A DNA stretch of 64,000 nt from Magnetococcales bacterium (GTDB lineage: Bacteria; Pseudomonadota; Magnetococcia; Magnetococcales; UBA8363), in contig JADGCQ010000004.1 in NCBI GenBank assembly GCA_015228925.1, forward strand, positions 1 through 64,000, written 5' to 3'. Under the pieces are notes generated by a model that worked only from the letters and a program-made list of their open reading frames with translations, ran no database searches and was not told the origin of the DNA. Positions 18,308 through 26,065 of the stretch are shown here, in pieces; positions within the stretch are counted from its first letter, which is position 1, and the number at the start of each line of letters is the position of its first letter. Both the position numbers and the translations under genes were made by a program.

Positions 18308-19655
18308 CGAACCGGCCATCCGGCAGGTACTGGTGGGGATGCTATCGCGTGCGGGCTACGCGGTGGAGCAGGCAGTCGATGGTGAGGATGCTTTGGAACG
18401 TATTGAAAAAGGGGCGTTTGATCTGGTATTAAGCGATATCAAAATGCCGCGAATGAGTGGCATTGAGTTGGTGCGGCGGGTCCGGGCGTTGGGGTTGGAT
18501 ACGCAATTTTTGATGATGACCGCCTTTGCTTCCATGGACACGGCCATCGAGGCGATGCGGGCCGGGGCTTATGATTACCTCATCAAGCCTTTGCGTAAGG
18601 AGGATGTGTTGCGCCGACTGGAACAGTTGGGTAACGTCATGCGTCTCCAGGATGAAAACCGCACTTTGCGGCAAATTGCCCGTGCCACCGGAACTGATTA
18701 TTGTCCCTTGAGTTCCCCAGCAATGCAGCGCATCGAGCGGCAAATCCAAAAAGTTGCGACCACCGATCATACGGTTTTGATTGGCGGCGAGTCGGGAACG
18801 GGGAAAAGTGTTCATGCCCGTGCCATTCACGCCGCAAGCCATCGTTTGGCAGGGTTGTTTGTCCCGGTCAATTGCGGTTCCATTCCCGAACAATTATTGG
18901 AAAGTGAATTTTTTGGTCACGTCAAGGGGGCGTTCACCGGTGCGGATCGTATCAAGAAAGGTCTGTTTGTTCAGGCCGATCACGGCACCCTGTTTTTGGA
19001 TGAAATTGGTGAATTGCCACTCCATCTCCAGGTGAAGCTGCTGCACGTCCTTGAGCAGCATCAGGTCCGTCCCGTTGGCAGCGAGGAGTTTCGCAAAGTC
19101 GATGTCAGAATCGTTGCCGCGACCAACAAGGATCTTCAGACCATGGTTCGGGAAGGGACTTTCCGCGAAGACCTGTATTTTCGCCTCAACGTGTTTAATA
19201 TCCATATTCCCCCCTTGCGGGAACGTCCGCAGGATCTTGAAACGCTATTGGATCATTTTTTATCAAAAAATGCCGCCAAATTTGGCGATAATGTTGTATT
19301 CTCTCTAACTACCGAAGCGAGGGATGCCATCATGGCCTATCATTGGCCAGGCAATACCAGGGAGGTGGAAAATGCCCTGGAACGGGCCAGTGTTCTGACC
19401 GAAGATGGTATCATCGGCCTTGGGGATCTGCCCGAAGTGTTGGCGAGTTTTGCTCCGCAGGCTTTGGCCAATGGCAACAATCAACTTCATTCTTCACGTA
19501 ACTTGCGGGAACGGATGCAGGATATTGAAGTCCAAATCATTCTCGAAGTCATCAATGAGTGCGATGGAGACCGTAAACAGGCGGCAAAAATTCTTGGAAT
19601 TAGCCTGTCCAGCCTCTACCGTAAATTGGAACTGGCCAATGTACCGAAACTCTAA
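18273..19655 (+). CDS. sigma-54-dependent response regulator, NtrC class
   Basis: 460 residues: receiver domain with phosphoacceptor D55 (LVLSDIKMP), AAA+ domain with Walker A GESGTGKS, the sigma-54 contact loop GAFTGA, Walker B TLFLDEIGELP, and a C-terminal Fis-type helix-turn-helix (RKQAAKILGISLSSLYRKL). It is the partner of the kinase encoded upstream. It should activate promoters of the -24/-12 type with sigma-54; I searched the nearby intergenic stretches by eye and did not find a convincing one. Likely targets are the cytochrome, propeller and cyclase genes alongside. Confidence 0.93.
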   Translation: MESLLQILVVDDEPAIRQVLVGMLSRAGYAVEQAVDGEDALERIEKGAFDLVLSDIKMPRMSGIELVRRVRALGLDTQFLMMTAFASMDTAIEAMRAGAYDYLIKPLRKEDVLRRLEQLGNVMRLQDENRTLRQIARATGTDYCPLSSPAMQRIERQIQKVATTDHTVLIGGESGTGKSVHARAIHAASHRLAGLFVPVNCGSIPEQLLESEFFGHVKGAFTGADRIKKGLFVQADHGTLFLDEIGELPLHLQVKLLHVLEQHQVRPVGSEEFRKVDVRIVAATNKDLQTMVREGTFREDLYFRLNVFNIHIPPLRERPQDLETLLDHFLSKNAAKFGDNVVFSLTTEARDAIMAYHWPGNTREVENALERASVLTEDGIIGLGDLPEVLASFAPQALANGNNQLHSSRNLRERMQDIEVQIILEVINECDGDRKQAAKILGISLSSLYRKLELANVPKL

Positions 19656-19772
19656 ATGCTGGTTTATAAGTTTTGGGAAAACAAAATTTTCTGTTTGGTT
19701 CTTGTCAGCAGGGTTGGCACCCCTGGACTGACAGTGTTCGAAGGTGCGTCGCATGGGATGGAGGAAAAACAA

Positions 19773-20486
19773 GTGAAGAACGATCAACGGGTTGGATGGA
19801 CTGGGAAAAAATGGGTAGGCTTGGGTTTGGCCTGGGGGAGTGTGACGCTGCTGGCGTTGCCGCTCATGGCTGCCGATCCTGAACCGGGCGTAGCGGTTAC
19901 AGAGGCAACAAGGCAGGAGGTTCCTAAGGCCGATGCACCCAAGCCGGAAGTCCTGTATCGTGAAGGATTGGAGGCGATAAAAGTCAATGATCTGGTGGCC
20001 TCTGTAGGTTTGTTTCGTGGGGCGGCTGTTGCCGGACACGTCCCTTCCATGGTCAAACTTGCTGATGCCCTTGACCGTTCTGGGGAAAACCAGGAAGCGA
20101 TGCAGTGGTACGAAAAAGCGGCTCGGTTGGATAGTCCCGAAGGGGCTTTGGGCTTGGGGCAGATGCTTATTTCTGGAGGTTATGGGAAAGAGCGGATCAA
20201 AGAGGGCGTTACGTGGATTCGCAAGGCTGCGGATCAGCGTTTTGGGGCGGCCATGGTTATTTTGTCCGGCGTGATTGCCTCGGATCGTTTTGTCGAGCAA
20301 CCAGACCCCAAGGAAGGATTTAAGTTGCTCAATGATGCCGCAGAAATGGGCTACCTACCCGCCATGAAAGAGCTGATCAAAGTTTATAGCACTGGGGCTT
20401 TGGGACAAAAAGTCGATCCGGTTCAGGTGCGCATGTTGGAAGGTAAAATTCAAAAAGCACTGAAGGACGCCGGAGGTAAACCATGA
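19773..20486 (+). CDS. exported Sel1-like repeat protein
   Basis: About 237 residues. The GTG at 19773 follows GGAGG by eight bases and opens a good signal peptide ending near ALPLMAADP; the in-frame ATG at 19656, right after the regulator stop, adds 39 residues and is less likely. Sel1-like repeats follow: AMQWYEKAARLDSPEGALGL, GVTWIRKAADQRFGAAMVI and FKLLNDAAEMGYLPAMKEL. Such proteins act as periplasmic scaffolds. The stop overlaps the next ATG (ATGA), which ties it to the cytochrome gene. Confidence 0.82.
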   Translation: MKNDQRVGWTGKKWVGLGLAWGSVTLLALPLMAADPEPGVAVTEATRQEVPKADAPKPEVLYREGLEAIKVNDLVASVGLFRGAAVAGHVPSMVKLADALDRSGENQEAMQWYEKAARLDSPEGALGLGQMLISGGYGKERIKEGVTWIRKAADQRFGAAMVILSGVIASDRFVEQPDPKEGFKLLNDAAEMGYLPAMKELIKVYSTGALGQKVDPVQVRMLEGKIQKALKDAGGKP

Positions 20487-20827
20487 AGATCATGTCCCGA
20501 CTGTGTTCGCCCAGTCTCTTGGCAGGAGGCGGGTTGTTGTTTTCCCTGCTTGCGGTGGCCCCTCTTGAGGCGGCTGATCCGTTTGAAGGGGGAAAACTTT
20601 ACGCAGAGTCCTGCGGTCGGTGTCACGGAGCCACCGGACGCGGGACGATGCCTGGTGCCCCCGATTTTTCACGTTCAGCAGATCCTACCAATGGTCTTAT
20701 GCAGGGCAACGCGCTTCTGTTGGACCGCATTCGCAAGGGGGGTACGACATGTCCAACCTTCCGTTCGGTGTATACCGAGGAGCAAATTATGAACATCATC
20801 GCCCATATCAGAAGGCTACAACGGTGA
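20483..20827 (+). CDS. small exported cytochrome c with probable His/Cys axial ligands
   Basis: 114 residues with a signal peptide (cleavage near LEAADP) and one haem motif, CGRCH, at residues 44-48. In class I cytochromes the sixth ligand is the Met of a MP-x-F motif shortly before the last helix. Here the corresponding stretch reads GGTTCPTF, with Cys90 where Met is expected, and is followed by TEEQIMNIIAHIRRL, the normal C-terminal helix. A His/Cys-ligated low-potential haem is therefore plausible. The start overlaps the Sel1 gene by four bases and the stop overlaps the GTG of the next gene, so this is a compact operon. Confidence 0.85.
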   Translation: MKIMSRLCSPSLLAGGGLLFSLLAVAPLEAADPFEGGKLYAESCGRCHGATGRGTMPGAPDFSRSADPTNGLMQGNALLLDRIRKGGTTCPTFRSVYTEEQIMNIIAHIRRLQR

Positions 20828-22026
20828 ACTATTTCTTGATTGTGGTGTTGTTTTCATGGCTAGTTGCGGGGTGTTCGCCCTCTTCCGACGATGGGAAAGG
20901 GGGGGAAGTGTCGGGAAAACCCGCTGCTGAAAAGCAATCGGTCACGTCGAAGGCTGGCAGTGCGGTGCCGACCGCTGGACTTGAATCGGTTGCCCCTGGA
21001 GAAGTTTCAGGGAAAACCCTGGTAGTTACCGATGTGGTCCTCGATTCTTTTGATGTTGGCCCCGATGTGTATGTGCGTGCCTTGATGGTAGACAAGGATG
21101 GCAACGCCTTGTGGGTAGGGACGTCTGCGGGGGTGATGGAAATTGGATTGGATGGACTTGGGATGCGTCATACCTTCACCCGGGCTGATGGTTTGGCCAA
21201 TGAGTATGTTTTTGCCATCGGCCAGGATCGAGAAGGGTATCAATGGTTTGGAACCAATGCCGGTGGGGCGTCGCGCTACAAGGATGGCCAATGGAAAACC
21301 TATTTTCCCATGCATGGATTGGCTGATTATTGGGTCTACTCGTTTGCCCAGCACCCGGATGGCAGTTTTTGGATCGGGACATGGGCCGGGGTGAACCGGA
21401 TGGATCTGGACAGTGGCCATATGGAAACCTTTGTGGGTGAATTGGTCAACGAGTGGGTGTACGCCATGGTGGTCGATGCAAAAAACCGCATCTGGTTTGG
21501 CACCGAGGGTGGGATAAGCCGTCTGGACGGTCAGGACTGGCAGGCGTGGACCCACAAGGATGGGTTGGGAGGGGAGAACAGTGACCACCTTGAGGCCAGC
21601 ACCAACACCGGCCTGGGGACGCGGCGGCGTCATGACCTGGGAATCTTCAATGCCGGGGCACCAACCTATAATCCGAACTATGTTTTTTCTCTGGTGATGG
21701 AAAGTGCGGATGTGGTGTGGGCTGGAACCTGGGGGGGAGGGGTCAGCCGCTTTGATGGTAAAAAATGGACCAGTTATACGCAAAAAGATGGTTTGCCGGG
21801 CAATGTGGTCTACAGCTTGGCGATGGATCAAAAAGGGCGGATATGGGCTGGTACCGATAACGGCATTGGTGTGTTTGAAGGGGGAAAGTGGCGGACGGTT
21901 CCCCATGATAAGGCCTTCATGAATCAACATTTCTATGCTATCACTGCTGCCCCTTCCGGGGAGATCTGGGCGGGAACCAGGGGCAAGGTAGTCAGGATCG
22001 GCGATGCGAACGCGAAAAAGGAGTAA
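20824..22026 (+). CDS. lipoprotein with two-component-regulator-type beta-propeller
   Basis: About 400 residues. The GTG at 20824 overlaps the preceding stop and opens a lipoprotein signal with lipobox LVAGC, so the mature protein should be lipid-anchored. The rest is a propeller built from Reg_prop-like repeats, for example DGLANEYVFAIGQD, WFGTNAGGASRYKDGQWKTY and WAGTWGGGVSRFDGKKWTSY. In other bacteria these repeats form the sensor part of hybrid histidine kinases; here there is no kinase. A longer in-frame start at 20620 lies inside the cytochrome gene and was rejected. The next gene is a clear paralogue. Confidence 0.85.
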   Translation: MNYFLIVVLFSWLVAGCSPSSDDGKGGEVSGKPAAEKQSVTSKAGSAVPTAGLESVAPGEVSGKTLVVTDVVLDSFDVGPDVYVRALMVDKDGNALWVGTSAGVMEIGLDGLGMRHTFTRADGLANEYVFAIGQDREGYQWFGTNAGGASRYKDGQWKTYFPMHGLADYWVYSFAQHPDGSFWIGTWAGVNRMDLDSGHMETFVGELVNEWVYAMVVDAKNRIWFGTEGGISRLDGQDWQAWTHKDGLGGENSDHLEASTNTGLGTRRRHDLGIFNAGAPTYNPNYVFSLVMESADVVWAGTWGGGVSRFDGKKWTSYTQKDGLPGNVVYSLAMDQKGRIWAGTDNGIGVFEGGKWRTVPHDKAFMNQHFYAITAAPSGEIWAGTRGKVVRIGDANAKKE

Positions 22027-22030
22027 TGGA

Positions 22031-23368
22031 GTGCAAACCCAATGGAAAAATATGGTGTTCGTAGGTGTTGCTCTGGCGATTGCCGTGGTTTCCTATCTGA
22101 TAGGACGTCAGCAAGGAACGCACACACAAGCAGTTCTGGAAGATAAGGCGGTCGCTAAAGGCGATGCGGGTACAACCAAACCGCTTTCCCCTCTCATGAG
22201 GGGGAGAAATCCACTTTCTCCAGAGGATGGTGCGATGGGATTTGCCCATCCTGCAACCGCTGGGCAAAATACTGGGGCGACACCGCCGTCAACGGGTCAG
22301 GGGCAGGCTCCGGTATTGGGTGATCCCAAGGGGGAAACCGCCAAGGGGAAATTTACCCACTTTCGGGTGGGAAACCGAAATGTCAAATCAATGTTTGCCC
22401 AGGAGGACTATGTTTGGGTAGGGACTTCGAGTGGCGTAATCCGATATGATGTCACCAATGATGATTATCGTTTGTTCGACGTCCGCAATGGCAGTTTGTT
22501 GGCCAATGGGGTGTTCCATGTCGGTCCTTTGGGCAAGTCCATTGTCGTGGGTACCTATGGTGGTGGAATGTCTCTGTATGATCAGGAAAAAGAGAAGTGG
22601 ACCTCTTTCAATATTCCCCAGGGTTTGGCGGATGCCTTTGTGTACGATGTCATGAAGGTGGCCAATGGCGATGTGTGGATCGCAACATGGTCTGGGGCTA
22701 ACCGCATCGTGGGTGGCACTCTCCCAGATCCTTCCCAGTGGCGTACCTATACGGTGGAGAATACCCAGGGTGGGTTGCCCAATGACTGGGTTTACGGGCT
22801 TGCGGAAGGGTTGAACGGAGACGTATGGTTGGCTACCGAGGGGGGATTGGCCCTTTTTCGGAACGATCAATGGAAGCATTGGACCCATGCCGACGGGGTA
22901 GGTGCCCCCTACGAACAGGTGAAAGGACAAAATGTTTTTGACAGCGATCCCGGTGCCGTATCCAGTCACCATGCCCGTCAGAAAGAGGAACAGGGACTGG
23001 GGCATGTGAAAACCGCCTATAATCCCAACTATATCATTTCTCTTGAGTCCGATGGCAAAGGTGGGGTGTGGTGTGGAACCTGGGGGGCGGGTTTGGCCCA
23101 TTTTGATGGTGAAAAGTGGACAAATCTGACTAAGGACAACGGTTTACCTTCTAATCACATATTCATGCTGCATCGGGATGAGAAAGGGCGTTTGTGGGTA
23201 GGGACCAGTGCTGGTTTGGCGTTAAGACAGGATGATGGTTCCTTTACTGTGAATACTACAGCGGATGGTCTTTTCTCCAACAATGTGTTTTCCATGACCT
23301 TTTCTCAGGATGGTTCACAATGGGTGGGCAGTTATGGCGGGGTTGCCAGAATCTATCCAAAGCAATGA
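22031..23368 (+). CDS. membrane-anchored Reg_prop-type beta-propeller protein
   Basis: About 445 residues. The GTG at 22031 lies seven bases after AAGGAG, better placed than the in-frame ATG at 22004. A single N-terminal membrane segment (NMVFVGVALAIAVVSYLIG) anchors a periplasmic propeller of Reg_prop-like repeats (VWVGTSSGVIRYD, WCGTWGAGLAHFDGEKWTNL, LWVGTSAGLAL). It shares repeat order and the YNPNY segment with the lipoprotein encoded just upstream, so the two arose by duplication. It probably acts as a periplasmic sensor or scaffold with its neighbours. Confidence 0.85.
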   Translation: MQTQWKNMVFVGVALAIAVVSYLIGRQQGTHTQAVLEDKAVAKGDAGTTKPLSPLMRGRNPLSPEDGAMGFAHPATAGQNTGATPPSTGQGQAPVLGDPKGETAKGKFTHFRVGNRNVKSMFAQEDYVWVGTSSGVIRYDVTNDDYRLFDVRNGSLLANGVFHVGPLGKSIVVGTYGGGMSLYDQEKEKWTSFNIPQGLADAFVYDVMKVANGDVWIATWSGANRIVGGTLPDPSQWRTYTVENTQGGLPNDWVYGLAEGLNGDVWLATEGGLALFRNDQWKHWTHADGVGAPYEQVKGQNVFDSDPGAVSSHHARQKEEQGLGHVKTAYNPNYIISLESDGKGGVWCGTWGAGLAHFDGEKWTNLTKDNGLPSNHIFMLHRDEKGRLWVGTSAGLALRQDDGSFTVNTTADGLFSNNVFSMTFSQDGSQWVGSYGGVARIYPKQ

Positions 23369-23392
23369 GTTTTTGATGGGATGGTTTGTAGT

Positions 23393-25117
23393 ATGATTTC
23401 TGTGAGTAAACTATTTCAATCGTTCAGCATCAGTGCGCGGGTGATGGTTTCTACCGCCAGCGTTGTCGGGATACTGTTGCTTTGGATCATCTTTTTTTCG
23501 GTGGAGCGTCAGGAAATGACGATCATGGCCCAGAATGAACGGACCATGACCATGATGGTGACCAATGTGATCAGTGCATTGCATACGATCATGAAAGCGG
23601 GGTATGCCAATATAGCCCATGATTTTGTCACCGATATACGCAAAGACAAGAATATCATTGACTTTAAAATTCTCCGTATCAATGGTCAGGAGGCTTTTCT
23701 CGACAACAAGACCGTCAATGATGTCAATCGTAGGTTGGGTGATGAGGAGTTTTCATCCAGGGACTTAGAAGAAGTTCGGCAGATTTTGGATCCAAAAAAT
23801 CCTGATTTACTCTGGGTCAATGATAATTTGCGACTTCTTCCACGTTACATAAAGAGTGAGGGTGGTCGTGATCTTTTAATCTACTTGGCTCCGATCATAA
23901 ACGATGAAAAATGTTTTCGCTGTCATGGCCGGGAATATCGGTTGCGCGGGGTTGTCCAGTTGACCACTTCTTTGACCCAGGCTGAGTTGGATATTGCCCA
24001 GACGCGGTATCAGGCATTGATTATGGCGTCGGCGGCGGTATTGTTTATGTTGTTGCTGTTGTATCTAATGATTCGTTATTCATTGGTTCGCCCCTTGGGA
24101 AATGTGCGGGATGCTATGGAGATGGTGGCTGGGGGACGCTTGGATATGATGATCAAGGTTCCCGGCAGGGATGAAATCAGTGAGATTGCCAAATCTTTTA
24201 ACACGATGATCTTTAAGTTGCGGGAAACTTACGATGGGTTGCATCAAGAGCAGGATAAGCTATCTACCATCATCCTTGGCGCGTTGGATGGCATTGTGGT
24301 GACCGATGGGGCGCAACGGGTGGTATTGGCCAACCCTTCGGCAGAGCGGATGCTGGGGAAAGATTTAAAGAAAATCATAGATGGAGGTTGGGAAAATCTG
24401 ATTGATGATCCCGAATACATGAATGCTGTTTTGAATCGTCGGGGGCAAGAAATCCCAGAGTTGGTGTTCTATAACAATCGCGCCATTAAGGTTCATGGTG
24501 CCACTCTTTTAGACGAAATAAAGCGTCCCTTAGGTTCCGCGTTTATGTTTCGGGATGTCACCGAAGAGAAAAAATTGGAGGATAAACTCAGACTCCATGC
24601 CATCACCGATGGTTTGACCCAGCTCTACAACCGGCGTTTCGTGGACGAGTCCTTGGTCAAGGAGGTCAAAAGGTCACAGCGCTATGACCATTTTTTTGGG
24701 TTTATATTGTTTGATGTTGACCACTTTAAAAAATTTAATGACACCTACGGCCACGATCAGGGAGATCGGGTTTTGCAGGCCCTTGCCAGAGTGATGAAAG
24801 AACATTTCCGCATTGTTGATTTTCCCTGCCGTTTTGGGGGTGAAGAGTTTTGTGTTCTTTTGCCGGACACCGATGTTACAGGGGTTTACATTGTCGCAGA
24901 GCGTTTTCGGCGTCGTGTGGAGCAGATGGAGGTAGACGGTTTAAAGGTAACGGTGAGTATTGGAATTGTGGCGATGCCCGCGTGTGAGGTCAACAGCCCT
25001 GAGGAATTGATCAAAAAAGCCGATGACGCTCTCTACGAGGCCAAACATAAGGGACGCAACCAAGTTTGTTCTGCAACGCCCATCGCGGATGGGGAACTGC
25101 CTTTGGACCTGCGATGA
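23393..25117 (+). CDS. diguanylate cyclase with c-type haem motif in its periplasmic sensor
   Basis: About 574 residues. An N-terminal membrane segment is followed by a periplasmic domain carrying CFRCH (about residues 174-178), a covalent haem site, within a region like the DUF3365/Tll0287-type haem sensors. A second membrane segment (about 204-224), HAMP, PAS (GIVVTDGAQRVVLANPSAE) and GGDEF follow. The active site is RFGGEEF with an RIVD inhibition site. It should couple redox or gas binding at a haem to c-di-GMP synthesis. The ATG at 23393 lies eight bases after GGGATGG; 23381 is an alternative. It closes the cluster that starts with the NtrB/NtrC pair. Confidence 0.9.
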   Translation: MISVSKLFQSFSISARVMVSTASVVGILLLWIIFFSVERQEMTIMAQNERTMTMMVTNVISALHTIMKAGYANIAHDFVTDIRKDKNIIDFKILRINGQEAFLDNKTVNDVNRRLGDEEFSSRDLEEVRQILDPKNPDLLWVNDNLRLLPRYIKSEGGRDLLIYLAPIINDEKCFRCHGREYRLRGVVQLTTSLTQAELDIAQTRYQALIMASAAVLFMLLLLYLMIRYSLVRPLGNVRDAMEMVAGGRLDMMIKVPGRDEISEIAKSFNTMIFKLRETYDGLHQEQDKLSTIILGALDGIVVTDGAQRVVLANPSAERMLGKDLKKIIDGGWENLIDDPEYMNAVLNRRGQEIPELVFYNNRAIKVHGATLLDEIKRPLGSAFMFRDVTEEKKLEDKLRLHAITDGLTQLYNRRFVDESLVKEVKRSQRYDHFFGFILFDVDHFKKFNDTYGHDQGDRVLQALARVMKEHFRIVDFPCRFGGEEFCVLLPDTDVTGVYIVAERFRRRVEQMEVDGLKVTVSIGIVAMPACEVNSPEELIKKADDALYEAKHKGRNQVCSATPIADGELPLDLR

Positions 25118-25136
25118 TTTGTTACGACCGCCCTAG

Positions 25137-25453
25137 GGCGTGTTGACATTCAATAAAATTATTAAAAGAAAAAAGGGGTCTGGGGGATTGCCCCCAGGGT
25201 TTTGACTTTGCTTTTGAATTTAAACAAAAAGGTTTCTAGCTTTAAGCTTTTGACCTTGTTTTTGAATTTAAACAAAAATATTTCCAGATTTAAGCTTTTG
25301 ATTTAAGGTCAAAAACAAATTCAAATTCAAAAGCAAAAAATTGAAGCTTTTGATTTAAAGTCAAAACCCTGGGGAAAGAATTCCCCAGACCCCTTCTTTC
25401 TTTTCAATAGTTTTTTAGGGGGGTGTCAATAAATTATTGAATGTCAACACGCT
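25137..25453. mobile_element. MITE-like element with long inverted repeats, flanked by CTAG
   Basis: A 317-base non-coding element. The left end GGCGTGTTGACATTCAAT and the reverse complement of the right end AGCGTGTTGACATTCAAT match at 17 of 18 bases. Further in, the copies of the hairpin unit at 25157-25202 and 25362-25411 are also inverted with respect to each other. CTAG borders both ends (25133-25136 and 25454-25457), as expected for a four-base target duplication typical of some IS5-type elements. The core is AT-rich. No transposase gene is present, so movement would need a transposase in trans. The 524 bases between 25118 and 25641 hold only this element and the copy beside it. Confidence 0.65.
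25212..25307. repeat. two tandem 48-base AT-rich repeats inside the MITE-like element
   Basis: The segment TTTTGAATTTAAACAAAAA occurs at 25212 and again 48 bases later, and in both copies is followed after about ten variable bases by TTTAAGCTTTTGA. The following bases to about 25361 contain parts of the same unit in inverted form. Function unknown. Confidence 0.6.
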
Positions 25454-25457
25454 CTAG

Positions 25458-25505
25458 AAAATGATTAAAAGAAAAAAGGGGTCTGGGGGATGACCCCAGG
25501 GTTTT
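25458..25505 (+). repeat. further copy of the hairpin repeat
   Basis: This copy follows immediately after the right CTAG of the MITE-like element and has the same orientation as the left internal copy. It again pairs an A-rich stretch with the CTGGGG...CCCCAG hairpin. On the minus strand it reads as a hairpin followed by T-rich sequence. Bases 25506-25641 beyond it show nothing recognisable. Confidence 0.7.
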
Positions 25506-25641
25506 GATTCTTTTTTCGATATTTGAACAAACAGGTTACTCTATTCAGAAACCATATATCTCCTACTGCCCGTGGTTTGGGGAATTTTTAAACCCCAAGG
25601 GCGCGACAGATCACACAAGATTTCAGCCGAAGAGTCATTTC

Positions 25642-25992
25642 ATGGATATTAAGTGGACAAAAGCGGCACATGGATTTCAGCAGGCGACCTACCCGAACAA
25701 TAAATACCGGCTATCTGCACATTGGATCAGGGAAATCATGGTTGATGGCAGGGTGGAGGAACGCATAACACACCTCGGTCGGGTCGATGTTGAAGAGCGG
25801 GCGGATGGGAGTCTGAATTTCCTGTTTGGAAGCCAGATCGCTTTCTGGCCCGAAGTTTATAAAAAACTCCAGGAAATCAAAGCATCTCCAGAAGAGATTG
25901 CCGCGATTGTCGCCTCCATGGCGACAAAAATCCCCCTCCCCCCCAAGGACCAAACACCTCCGCGCATCATCCGTGGAATCCCCGTCGGATAG
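25642..25992 (+). CDS. hypothetical protein, 116 residues
   Basis: Not recognised. The reading frame continues upstream to 25504, but that extension runs into repeat sequence, so the ATG at 25642 (MDIKWTKAAHGFQQATYPNN) is a more likely start. The product has no signal peptide or membrane segment; it contains an aromatic-rich middle (GSLNFLFGSQIAFWPEVYKK), a helical segment (SPEEIAAIVASMATK) and a proline-rich basic tail. It sits between the MITE-like element and the polyferredoxin gene, and codon use is similar to that GC-richer neighbour. It could be an accessory gene carried with the repeats. Confidence 0.5.
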   Translation: MDIKWTKAAHGFQQATYPNNKYRLSAHWIREIMVDGRVEERITHLGRVDVEERADGSLNFLFGSQIAFWPEVYKKLQEIKASPEEIAAIVASMATKIPLPPKDQTPPRIIRGIPVG

Positions 25993-26065
25993 CCCAAGCC
26001 GCCAGGATGACCTTGACTCAGTTTCGGTTCAAAATTCGCCCTTGGGGTACGAGGGGGAGGATACG

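Noticed and set aside
19680-19772. sigma-54 promoter (TGGCAC near 19711) upstream of the Sel1 gene
   Set aside because: TGGCAC is present but the -12 TTGC element does not follow at the required spacing.
21007-21930. 307-codon minus-strand frame opposite the first propeller
   Set aside because: Antisense to a well-supported lipoprotein with repeat structure; no plausible start or motif.
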